Part shown: in pieces, positions 34,803 through 46,959 of the stretch
How positions within the stretch are numbered: the first letter of the stretch is position 1
Layout of the letters: each line of letters starts with the position of its first letter
Assembly: GCA_003344405.1 (NCBI GenBank)
Contig: NOWV01000177.1
Span: forward strand, 62,001-126,000
DNA: 64,000 bases
Direction: 5' to 3'
Source of the DNA: Trichoplax sp. H2
Taxonomy: Eukaryota > Placozoa > Uniplacotomia > Trichoplacea
The notes under the pieces: model-generated
What the model saw: the letters and a program-made list of their open reading frames with translations, nothing else
Database searches by the model: none
What the model was told of the DNA's origin: nothing
Position numbers and translations under genes: made by a program

Positions 34803-37800
34803 TTAATCATTAGGTTTAATTTGTAACGTAATTTTTTGCTGATTATCGAGACACTCCCTAAGCTTGTCTTCGGTCATTGTTAGCCGTTGCTCTAAAATAG
34901 AAACAGTCTAAAAAATGAAGGGGTGGTTTTTATTTTAGATGCAATAGATAATGTGTTAACGATACTTAGCTATTAAGATTCCCTTCTTAAGAAATTTAAT
35001 TACCTGTGTTAGTACATCTAATTGGCTGACAATATGTTCTAAAGTTCGCGATAACTGTGGTGGGATATCACGCGGTTCTAATGGACTAGTTTCAGCACCA
35101 TTTGCGGCTGTAACATCTTCAGTAGCAGCCTCCTTTTCCAGATATCCGTGATCGGCCATGAGAGTATCGATCTTACTTGACTTCTACAATAATTTGAAAT
35201 GAACATTTTTAAACATCTGCAGAAATGTTAGCAATTAAGAAAATTTCTTACGACAGCATTATCTTACCTTCGGAATAGAAAACATTGCAGGAGCTACATC
35301 GGTAACTTCTGGCGGACGATCAGATAGATCTTTGGGAGTTCTTTTAACATCCAGCTGTGATAATTTTAGCATCAGTGTGAGTTCAAATGGTAAAAATCTA
35401 ATTACATTAGAAATGCACGAACCTGAGTAGGGGGTCTAAAAGTCTTTTTTGGTTGAACGTTTGATGATTGTTTACCGTGGATACTTGCTACTGTAATATC
35501 ATAAGATTCTTACCGATGAATCAATCACATGTAATTTTGTATAGTATTGGATATACACGTGCGGTAATGATCATTGCTACTTACATTCACTGTAATCAAC
35601 CGTATCGAAATTTGTCTTCCATACCATCACCTATAATCCGATCATTAAAGTTAAAAATAAGAACCTCAACTGTAAAATATCACAATTACATGTGCTAAGC
35701 ATCATACCTGCTCATCAGCACCGCCAGACGCAAAGTATTCTCCTGTCGGTGAGAATGTTACCGCTGTAGCAGGGCCCTACCATAATAAGTTGTTTAATTC
35801 ATCATAATATTTCACATACAGTTTACATTATCGATTTAGAATGTTACCTGATGGCCGTGCAACGTATAAAATAGTCGCCCTTCTAGCAAATCGAGTATCT
35901 TACAAAAGAAGACAAAAATAAGCATAAATATATGTTATTGATTGCGTTTGTAGAATAGAATCTTAGCAGCAGGCCCTACAAGTATCGAGACATAGAAATT
36001 ACCTTCAGTGTGGTATCACTTGATGAAGTAATTAAGAAGTTGCCGGAAGGATGGAAAGAAATGCTGTTTATAGCATTGGAATGGACTAATTTTAGGTAAG
36101 GAATAGTTTGATTACATTCGTCATGATCGAATAACACAGGGTTAATATTTCATCGTCAAACTAGGAATGCATAAATATACTCACTTTGGTAATGCTGAAG
36201 AAGTTTATTGATTCTAATGTCCCATATCTGATAAAATTTGATGAGAAATGAAAGTGCAAATTCACTATTAAGCATGACTACATGACTACTTATACAACAC
36301 GATTAATACCTCAGTTTAAACAGTGTGACACATTTCAGTGAAAGATACAAGTAAGAAATTACCTTAACAGTATTGTCCGTTCCTGCCGCTGCAATACAAG
36401 TTCCATTGGGATGAAAAGCAACATCATTAACCATTCTAGATTATTAGTCAGGTATGTCAATAATAGAAGCAAGTCAATATAGCGTGTTTACGAAAAGAAG
36501 TCTTCAAATGTATTGCTTTACTAATGTCAATTAAAGATGGCAATAAAAAGGTAAGCTGATCTTTATAATTTTTGTTCTAATAATTAAGTAAGAATGATTG
36601 AATTACCCAGAATGCTCATAGAAAGTGTGAATACATTCTTTACTGGATCTATCCCATAACTTGACCGTCTTATCATCACTACCAGACACGATAAGTCTAC
36701 CGTCGGGTGAAAATCTAGCTCGTCTGACCCAGTTGAGATGTGCATTGAGAGTAAATTGAAATTTTTGGCGATGTACAGTCCATAGCTATGATGAATTTTA
36801 ATTGGATTGATTGAATGCAAGGGCACAAGTCATTAGATACGGGCTTTAATTTGTGTCCATGCTTTGCACATCAAGTTTACGTCAATACCTTTATTGTTTT
36901 ATCATCAGATGCAGTTAGTAAGGACTGACCATCATTTGAAAAATCGACACATCTGACAGTCCCAGTATGAGCTTTAAACACAGTTGATTCCCCTTTTCTA
37001 TGAATGTTTCAAAGAGATAAGAGTGCTGTTAGTAATGCTTAGCGAATATCAGCTAGGTGATGTAATCTATAGATTATCAAGGCAGGTTTGCACTGATGAA
37101 ATAAGTTTCTTACACGCTGGGTATCCACAAGCGGACAGTTTTATCTCGAGAAGCAGACGCAACTAAATGGCCTGACGGGGAAAATTGAACGTGCATAACA
37201 GCGTCCTGTTAAAAGAATAAGTCGAGAATTTATTCAATATTTGGATTGTATTTGTATCAAAGTATACTACCGATTTACCTTGTGACCAATGAATCGGTAT
37301 GCTCTGGTATGTGCCTTGAAATTCCATATCATTAGACTTGAGTCCATCGAGCCGGTTGCTATTATCAGGTAAATTATTTTCAATAGAATAGATCAGTAAA
37401 CACTAGCAAGGAACTTCAGTTTCCTCTAGGAATAAGATCTACAGTCGATTTACGTTTACTGCTATGCCAAGTCTTTTAATATTAGAGCATATCTAAGCAA
37501 GTGGAATCTATTTGAGTATGTATTTACGATTCAATAGTAATTTTTAGCATATGCATTTGTAGGACGATCTTATTTATAATATATATGTCGTATAAAAGTA
37601 TTATAGCAATCAAGCCGTACTTTCTAAACAGAAACTTAAGTTACACTCATTTAAGCTAGAATTTTGAAACTAATATCTATCTATGGTAATTTCTTGACTA
37701 TCGATTTCAATCTCATGTACAGTGATCGAGTCTACGCGTACATCCTTTTAACTTTGCAAAATTATAGTATAAAGGATAAAAGATAATTAACCGGTGGATG

Positions 37801-38809
37801 AGACTTGAGTAAACATTGAGCACATCTACAGTTTGCAAAAAGTACTGTGGAAAGCCTAGGATACTGATATACATAATCTGATCGTCATACTGTGTTGCTC
37901 AGATAGTTGATCAATGGCATATCAATACCAGTGCATCCAGGACAATCTACTATTTGGATATTATTAAGCAAAGCATTGGGAATATCGATGATCAACATTG
38001 TAAACATTCTACAGCTTGCAAAAAGTACTGTGGAAAGCCTAGGACACTCATATACATAATCTGATCGTCATACTATGTTGCTCAGATAGTTGATTAATGG
38101 CATATCAATAACAGTGCATCAAGGACAATCTACCATTTGGATATTATTAAGCAAAGCATTAGGAATATCGATGATGAACACTGTTTCCGATGATCTAATA
38201 CAGTAAATCATTGACTGTATACTTTATGAACGAAGAGTTTGACTACTCCTATTCAAGTATTCACTAGACTAGGCTATACTGTATTTGGTATACGATTGTA
38301 CTGAAGCTTCACCACTGACTCCATTGTCAGAAATAAGTATCGATTTGTCTACTCGATATTGCGTTAGTTCGATTGATAAGGCAGAACGATAGTTGGACTT
38401 ACCAAGTTGCTTCATATTTGGATTAAAATCGATGCAAGTTACGGTATCTCGATGGCCCTTGAAATGGCGCTCCAACGTGGGATCCTCCTACGTGTTGATA
38501 TAAACATTGATTTCAATTGATCAAAGTATGAACAATGTGTCGATTGAAATCAATCATTTCTGTTGATACTATAGGTGGTTGTAAAGAGAATCACTTGCAT
38601 CCTCTGTATACTAATAGCAGTAAGGAAAATGTACAAAATGATGTCTGATTTTATCTATCTAGTTGGAGAGAGGCAACCCTGACCCATTGTCCATGCCTAC
38701 GTTTTGAAAGACGATTGATGCTGATCTGCTACCATTCTCATGATCTATGTCATGGAATCAATCATCATCATCATCATCGCTATAAAAAATACCTTACCAA
38801 TGCTGTCAT
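34803..38809 (-). CDS. POC1: POC1 centriolar protein (seven WD40 repeats plus C-terminal POC1 coiled coil)
   Basis: Sixteen exons on the minus strand: 38809-38798, 38487-38403, 37358-37279, 37205-37114, 36997-36889, 36785-36607, 36435-36363, 36227-36185, 36085-36003, 35898-35848, 35776-35708, 35630-35585, 35490-35423, 35354-35268, 35183-35004 and 34907-34803. All phases agree and the total is 453 residues. The start [18 protein letters not shown] matches POC1A/POC1B closely. WD40 repeats with GH and WD-like ends ([25 protein letters not shown]) fill residues ~10-298. A Pro-rich linker follows, then the diagnostic C-terminal motif [20 protein letters not shown] and a coiled coil (~404-447). 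POC1 binds centriolar microtubules and is needed for centriole and basal-body integrity. Exon 1 is only 12 coding bases. Intron 2 carries a tandem duplication. Confidence 0.95.
37810..38184 (-). repeat. ~185-191 bp tandem duplication in POC1 intron 2
   Basis: Two copies (about 37810-38000 and 38001-38184) share CTTGCAAAAAGTACTGTGGA-type sequence and ATAATCTGATCGTCATACT. They are ~90% alike. They lie entirely within the intron and do not touch splice sites. Confidence 0.85.
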
Positions 38810-39254
38810 GACTTTAGGAATAGAATCAATGGTTTGCTAGTCGATAATGGATGAATCTTGATGGAAATGGACCAGCTAATGGCGGATGATTGAGCTAGTC
38901 GATTGCGTTCTTCAAGTGGTGTTGGCTACGGTCGTAAGGGATGAGGGTAGGGTATCCTTCAACAGGTGGTAGTCAAGGTGATGATGTCAATCGAGGGTGT
39001 TGACTTGAAAGCGAGATGACCGCAGTCCGTTGTGTCATGTGTGTCGTGTGTGAAAGGTTCGGTTAGGGTGAAAGACAAGACAAGTTTGAAAGATCGTTGG
39101 AGTGAAGTTCAAGCCGTTTGCTTGTGGTCAGTGTATCAGAACTCTGTCTATTTCAGTACTGTTGCATACACGACAATTCCAATCTAGAGGCCAGAGCAGG
39201 AGATTATTATTTTTTGGCGCGGACATACAAGAGAGAAAATTTAAAATTTTTCAC
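38810..39254. other. POC1 upstream region
   Basis: Intergenic sequence somewhat less AT-rich than average. It may hold the POC1 promoter, but no specific element is recognisable. Confidence 0.35.
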
Positions 39255-39680
39255 CCACCCTACAGTACAGTGTACATTACGGTGTATTGTACTGTACTGT
39301 ACTGTATTATTTTAAGTGTTCATGCAGAACTACAGTACTGTACACAGTGTACAGTACTGTAGTAATACGAACGAACTACAGTACGCACTCTCTTTCTCCT
39401 CCATCGAATACTGTACTGTACAGTACACTACAGTATACACTGTACTGTACAGTACGGTATACTAAGTACTGTACTGAGCCCACTCAGTACGGTGTGTACT
39501 GTAGTAATATAAACGAACTACGCACTCTCTTTCTACTCCATTGAATACTGTACAGTGTACAGTACAGTACAGGCTAGGTACTGTACACTGTATACTGTAG
39601 AATGTTCCAAGTCCATGACTATACTGTAATACTGTCGAATTGTAGTACTGTAAGTACTGTACTGTATAGTATTGTAGTCA
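39255..39680. repeat. TACTGTAC palindrome field 3
   Basis: A third dense field of TACTGTAC/GTACAGTAC strings. It includes a ~141 bp tandem duplication: TACTGTAGTAATA recurs at ~39356 and ~39497, each followed by ACGAACTAC or AAACGAACTAC and GCACTCTCTTTCT. Frames crossing it encode low-complexity Tyr/Cys/Thr/Val strings and are not genes. Confidence 0.8.
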
Positions 39681-41352
39681 ACGATGCAGTCTTTTGACTA
39701 CTGGACGATGAGAGACATTGGAACCAATACGATCCAGCAAGCCAGCGCTAGATGAGGCTGATAGCTATGGTTACCAGCACGCACGCAATCCAAAATTCTC
39801 TTCATGTTTTCCTCTATGCAATTCAATTAATTCTAGTAGAATTGGATATGATTTACATGAGATCTATCTGGATTGAATCAAAGTACAGCTAGCGTTGGAT
39901 CTCCAGCAGACTTGAACAGGTTAGACTAGGTATCACTGCCTTCAATGATAATGATGCATTCAATCAGTCCACAGATCGTCTTTCGTTTTACCTTAGCTCG
40001 AACGAATGGAAGCGTAGTGTACAAATATTGGACACAGGTTCGCTATTTAAATGAAATAGGAAGGAATCAAAATAAGAATGAGTGAACAGTTAAATCAATA
40101 AGGACAAACAGACTCATATCACTTAGTATGCAAATTATCAATCAATTGCTGTGATGATGTAATGCTAGCATGGCGGTACGTCTTGTACAGTTGTATATTC
40201 AGAGTGCCACCATCAATGATATACTGTACGTACACTAGACACTAAGTTGCAGAGAAGTCAATTTTTCTTCAAGTTTTAATGAATAACAAGTCATACAGCT
40301 GTTACCATGTTCTGATATCGAATAATGGCCCTATGCTATTGACATTTTCGTGATGCTAATGAGTTGATTCAATTTTTTAGGCAGGTTATTGCGCAGGTAG
40401 ACAACGAGACTTTCTTCAAGTGAATATCCACTAAAGGATACGAATGCAGCTTGTCTCAATCTCTTGACTTATTCATTTGGATCAACTCTCTTTGACGTAG
40501 TGCATCCATGGCACAAAACTCGGACAACCCCTCGAATGATGAAAATGTTTGTTCAATCGCATTTCATTGAATGGATAACTTTACTCTCTAGCTAGTAATG
40601 ACAATCCAAAATATTAGGATTAGGCTTACGTTACCTTGTGAACCTTACATAAAAGCAGTATCGGGATACAACCATTGCATTTACTTTCTCAAATTTGTCC
40701 ATTCAATGGATTAATTTATCATTTTCGATTGCAATCTTTGCACATACAATCTCTTAGTGAGCCTGATAGTATAATATGGTCTTAACTTATCTTATCTACA
40801 ATCAATCTTAACTATTTTCATTTTATCCTTATATCCCGAGTAACTATACTTTACGTAAGCGTAGCCGTCTGTCTTACCTTATTTTATCAACAGGAAAGTC
40901 CTAACTTTTTCCTTTTTACATGCGCCCTCAACAAATGCAATCTTTGCAGACATAATGCGATAGTTAGCTAGATGTTGTGGTCTGATTGACCAAAAGCGAA
41001 CGCCTAATCTTTTCCCCTTGATTTAGGAGTATTATGTCGTCTTACAATTGCCTGATTCCGCCGTGGCTGGTGATACCTTACGCGTCTCTGTATGCTATTA
41101 AAACTGAATATTTAGCGTGTTCAATTATTTTTAGTAGTTGATGATAATATCAAAAAAGTCATTTTGTAATTTTCATCCTATGATACTTTACCATCCACCC
41201 TTTCTTTAATTCGACTAGCTACTATGAATACTGTCTCATCGATAATATCAACGGTATTGGTTAAGGAAAAAGCAATGATTTGCTAAGGATCAATTACTGT
41301 GCTATCTATTTATGAATAGGGTATCCAAACTAGCCAGCCTACACTACAACAC
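39681..41352. other. Intergenic stretch
   Basis: No exon, RNA gene or repeat was recognised on either strand. Confidence 0.35.
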
Positions 41353-42750
41353 ATGTCTAACCTGTACGTTGGAGAATATAAAAGTAAGTATCCTCAAACA
41401 TGCTTTTTAGGAATTGCTTAGCCAAACTCGTAATACAATATTTTTATACACTTGGTTAACAAACATGATATCAATGTGATAAGCTACTGCCTTACCTTTA
41501 GTACTTACTACTATTTTAGACTTGACTTATAAATATCGTTAAATTAAATCATCTATTTTAATGTACAAGCATATACTTTTATATCCAAACTAATATGCAT
41601 AGTTACACTCTTTGAATATTCTGCACTATTATTAGATTCTACAGGTACCAATTTAATATTCGAACAAGATCAATGTAAGTATTCATTGTAATTTCGTTAT
41701 CATGACAATTTCATGCTTTGAAAATGAATATTTAATCCAAATTTCAAATGGTAACTTAGATGACAAACAGCATCGCCACATATCTACTACAGCCAAAATA
41801 CTTCATGCAACAGAGGCCGTTTTGAAGCCAAAGTCAGACAGTAAGTGCATCCTATGGCCGATAATGATAATACACGTATTGACTTGTCAATCATATAATC
41901 ATCCTTTACCGATCTTAACATTTGTGATGCTATGTGATTTTAATACAGTTAAGGTTACAGAAAAAAATAATCCGGAAGAAACGTAATTGGGTTAGGGATA
42001 CAATACAACTTCTAGCTTTAAACATGCCGTATATAAATGATTGTATATTTTTTTAAATGTAAAAGTGTTAATGATTCCGTTTTGAGTGGAGCTAATTGTA
42101 TAAATGATTGCTATCTTCATGCACTGCAGTGCTGTATCGATATTATAACTACACTTTATATCATAAAGTTTTTAATTTTTCCTTCGATATTAAAAATATG
42201 TAACATATACCTGCTACAGTATATCGACAGCGAATTACGGTGACTTGCCAAATTGTGACTAGGTAGTATTATCAAGAAGATCTTAGAAATGATGGTAACA
42301 GATTCAATTAATACCAATATCAAAGTAACAGGCCATCCAGTAAGTTTATTATAATTGTCTTATGCTGCCTTGTTACCTTTCTGCTGATGAAATAAGAATT
42401 ATATATCAAATTTCACTTAGATAGGGATAGCAAATTATAAATGTTATCACTAGTAATTCGTATCGAATCATAGTTATGCACAGTCAGTATCTGAAAAATA
42501 TCATCATAAAATGTTATAACGAAATGTAAAAAGCGTTATTGATTAAGTAATTTTTTTGCCAATACATGAACTGATTGATCTTTAGCCATGTATTAGAATC
42601 ACTGAGAGTGCAAAAATATTGCATATTTTAAAGCCCAATGAATCGTTAAAACGATTACCAGTTTTCAATATGAGGCCGTTAGAGCGAAAATCCTCAAATA
42701 TAAATGTCTATTGCAAAGTTCTGTATGATAATCATCATTTAGATAAATAA
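41353..42750 (+). CDS. Small five-exon protein of unknown function (119 residues)
   Basis: Exons are 41353-41383, 41645-41674, 41760-41840, 42287-42339 and 42586-42750. GT-AG boundaries and phases all agree, and 360 bp gives 119 residues from MSNLYVGEYK to the stop at 42748-42750. The protein is hydrophilic, without signal peptide or membrane helix. It contains two similar segments: ISTTAKILHATEAVLKPK in exon 3 and ITESAKILHILKPNE in exon 5. This suggests a duplicated short linear motif around AKILH. An alternative last exon (41949-41986, coding IKVTEKNNPEET then TAA) also fits the phase after exon 3 and would give a 59-residue form. I do not recognise the family. The stop lies only 41 bp from the stop of the ammonium transporter gene on the other strand, so the 3' UTRs probably overlap. 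Confidence 0.55.
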
Positions 42751-42791
42751 ATTAATTTCTGATATTGAATATAAAGAGGGCAAATTCGAAA

Positions 42792-45700
42792 TTAATTTTG
42801 AGATTTTACTACTCGAGCTTCATTGTCTTCGTTATCGCTTGGCAAAAGCATGAGCACTGAGGTGTCCATTTCGACGTCGCTTTCTATACCCCAGCCGGAG
42901 CCGTAGCTAATTCTGGGGTAAGCTGGCTCTCCGTGGATTGGTACATCCAAACCTACTCGTGATAAAATCACAAAATGTATATATCAATAAATAGACGATA
43001 GCATGTGCTATCGATAATTATCCGATACTTTGATTACTAATTATATATTAATATACAACTATCGTGACATTACTAACACAATATATTCAACTCAGTCCTA
43101 CTATATAAATGGCAACTGTACTTTAACCACATCGATCACATGCAAATTTGACTAATTTTTTAAAATAGTTTAAGCAGCCTAAACTAATCGTTTGATTATA
43201 TGCATAACTGGTGAACTACACTATCAAAACACTTACTAAACTAGCATGACTTTCAGTTGTCGTTCGGCTTTTAATAGGGTATAATAGGGATAAACAAGAA
43301 GTATAATAGCATAAAAACGGTGAATAACATATCTTTACCTTTAATTTCTATCTCTTCGCTAACACGTAAATAACCCGTCTTTTTCAAGATTAAAAACATC
43401 AATCCAGATGTTGCTGAGGTCCATGTGAGGATAGCAAGTAATCCTAACATGTTCCAACCAAATTGTAACCATGACGTTTTATCCATATGTCTATAAAATA
43501 GGCCAGTTTTAAAGTTGAATAAAGACTGAGCGATCATTCCCCATATTCCAGCATTTAAGTGAACTAAAAATATTAAACGTTGGTTTTATAATCCATTTCC
43601 ATATTTTACAATTGTCAAGAAATCGAGAAATTTGCATATAATAGTTTGTTAAATAGCATAATTTCATTCACAGTACTGAAGGTTTCAGACTTTCAATAAA
43701 ATTATCTGTATTTAAATACTCCTACTATAGATAGCCGTAAAAGCTTACCTGAGATAGCATCCAAAGGATCGTCAATCCGAAATTTTAATATTGCCCAACT
43801 CCAAACCATAAATGTTAGTCCAGCAATTGCTCCGATGAGTAGAGCGGCCCATGGATAGATGCTATTACATGATGCACAGACAGATGCCTAAATGAAGTGC
43901 ACATTAACATTATTTAATTTTTCATCAGCTCTTTGATCAGATTCAATCTATCCTAAGTGAAGATCTAAATTTATCTAGGTATTAGATCCTAATGAACAAG
44001 AGTACATAGATTAAAAATTTCGATCGATTACTCTATGCTTGTAATTTAGTCATAAAATAGCTAAATATGCAATCTAGCAAAACATTTAGCTCGCGATTCT
44101 GACTTACAATCCCTGTTATAAGTCCATTGATACAAGTTAGCAAACTCCAATGGTTCGATAGTTTTGGATGGAGTCGCTTAGTGAATAAAGCAACAATGGC
44201 GCCACCAGAACCAGCTAATATAGAATTGATACCAATCAGTGCAATTTTAGGAGCGTCAAGAGAGCCATTTACGCGAAAGTAAGAGCTAACATTGAAAGTT
44301 ATCAATCCAAAAGCCAGAATAAACCCACCCAGAGCAACAAACTATAGTATTCAAAAAGGTGAATGGATAAATAATTCGTGATATAATTACTTTTATATCG
44401 CTATATTTATATGAAGTATCATCGATTTCTCCTATGGATCTATCCGACACTGAAAAGATTAACTCCCAAAACATAAGCTAGATAAATCATTATAGCGCTA
44501 TTAGTTCCTAAAGATAGCAACTAGATTAGAAATTATTTATAAACATAGAAAGAATCATTATTAAGACTAACTGGAACAGTATGGCCAGGCAAATTTTTAG
44601 GATTGCCATTTTTATCGAATCGCCCAAGTCGTGGACCCAGAAATAGAGCTCCAATTAAAGCGCACATACCTCCAACTCCATGTATTAAAGAGCTGCCAGA
44701 AAAATCCTTCGTGATAATCGTTAGATTCAAAAGAAGAATGGTTATAGTAAATTTGTTTGCATATAATGTAATAAATAATAAATTATTACAGTAAGTTTCA
44801 TTAATTTGTAGTCTAACCTGGTAACTTGCTCCAGGTACGCCAATCATAAGCCATCCATGAGGATCCCATGCCCAGTGTGAAGCAATTGGATAGATGAAAG
44901 CTATACGACAAATAGATAATCCTTTTAAAGACGGTTGTAGTATTTCTCTACTTTAGAATTTTATCCTCTTACTTTTACATTTCTTATTAGAAATATTGAT
45001 GGCTATGGCAACATCAACATTAAAATAAATCATATCCAAAAAAACTGCAGCCATAGAACTTGCACTTACAGGTAATAACAGCAGAATAGACTAGATAAGA
45101 TGTAAATTTAATTCTTTCAGCAACAGCTCCACTGACAATACTAGCTGCAGTAGCTGCATAAACGTAATTACACCACCAAAAAGAATAGCCGGGCCCGGGT
45201 AAATTAATGAGTAGGAAGTATTTTGTGCCAATAAATGTGTTACCATCTCCAAAAGCGAACGCGTAACCAACAGCCCAATATGAGATAGCTCCGATAACTA
45301 CGTTAAAATTGATAGTTTGGTATAGTTATAACCAATAAAATCTCATATCTATTTTCTACTTACGCATATCCACTACATTCTTAATAAGAATATTGGTTGT
45401 ATTCTTAGATCGAACGGAACCAGCTTCTAAGAAGGCAAATCCCGTTTGCATAACTATTGAGTAAGGAAAAGAACGGTTATCGCAAAATGCTCATCCTTAA
45501 CGTTGAACGTAATATTTTAGTCTATTCCAGGAACACTCAATTATGTATATTTAAAGGTCAGAAAAGCAGTTTTTAAGTTGCAATGAAAGTTTATGTATTC
45601 TTAATATTACGATACGCTGAATAAGTATATAGTTGTAGACATAGAAGTGTATCTTGAGCGTATATTGATGACTTCAATATCACGATCGTATATGTATGTA

Positions 45701-46959
45701 AGTTTTCGGTTTCAAGCATACCTTAAAGCCTATTTTTCTCATATAGTTCGCAATCACAATAAATGAGTGATTGATTAAGTATGGATACACAAATTAATTG
45801 AGTAGAAATTTAAATACAGTCTCTGTTATCCCCAAAATAGCCGTGTCATATGTAATGCACCATACTGCAGAAAATTGTTTAGCAATTCAATTTATCTGTC
45901 TATTTTCTGTCTGTTTAAATTTTACCTATCCATCTACATATGAATTCATATCAATCTATTTCCTCTTATTTAACTATATAACGCATTCTTTGCAATGATC
46001 TACATATATAGATACATACAGTTCCGTGCATTTATTTACATTCATGCTTAATTATCTCTCAAGCTTCATCTAGGAGTATTTATCATTTTATATTCGTATA
46101 TCTAGTCAGCTACTTCATTTATCTTCAGGGATATAATATAGTTTGACGATAAAGTGTAAATAAGAAAATTCTAACAAGTCAATTAAGTTCAAGTAAAAAG
46201 GTATATTAATTTTCACAGATGGTTTTAAAATCTGTACTATCCGATCTGTTTTTAACGATATGACACGACAATATGGTGTAAAACAGGATAAAATCTTGGC
46301 GGTAAGAATGAAATAAAGAAGGCTTTACGTAAATGATATTTGATTAAAAAAACGTTTTTCAGTCTGCCTAGTCCATCTATTCGTATTTTGTATTTTCTTA
46401 TTTATATTAACATCTAGTTTAATATGAAATATAGTTGAGCTAAACATGCCAACTAACATTAAATATATATATATGCAGATATGAAATCAAATAAGTGTAG
46501 AACAGATTTAAGGGAAAAATTAAAATCAGCCTGGCGGCGTCCATCAATTCAGTATTCCCTTGAGAATACGCGTAGTCTTATGAAAACCTATAAAATACTA
46601 TATAAATTAATGAAAAAAGCGGACCACATCCCTGTTGAAATACGTTAAATCGAATGTATCTGATTTTGAAGTTATATGTACTGATGTAAGGTGTTTGTAT
46701 CACTTTCTTAAAAACCAGCAGCAAGATCGATATAATTCTATCTACAGTGTACGAACTAGTCAAATGCATGCCATATGTTATTTCTATATATCAAAGTCAA
46801 AATAAGCTTTAAATATGTATTTCCTACTAACTTACAGAAAACGATAAGGCCAGTAACGATGTGAAAGATTCCTATTACATTATATTCTAGCGTATTTAAT
46901 TGCCACGGATTCTTTGTCGATGTTACGTTGGAAGCGATCAATATCCCACTCGTTGACAT
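42792..46959 (-). CDS. Ammonium transporter (Amt/MEP family), paralogue A
   Basis: Nine exons: 46959-46836, 45453-45364, 45297-45070, 44900-44818, 44706-44572, 44341-44108, 43887-43749, 43563-43339 and 42955-42792. Phases are consistent and the protein has 473 residues. An N-terminal extracellular stretch of ~40 residues precedes eleven predicted membrane helices. Family landmarks are [30 protein letters not shown]-like ([15 protein letters not shown]), the signature DFSGSSLIHGVGG (conserved Asp and first pore His), TKRLHPKLSNHWSLL, VHLNAGIWG (second pore His) and the cytoplasmic [13 protein letters not shown] tail. Trimeric Amt proteins conduct ammonium/ammonia across the plasma membrane. 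Compared with paralogue B, the helix normally reading GFNVGS is TFNVSS here. The exon phases equal those of paralogue B, pointing to tandem gene duplication. Confidence 0.93.
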
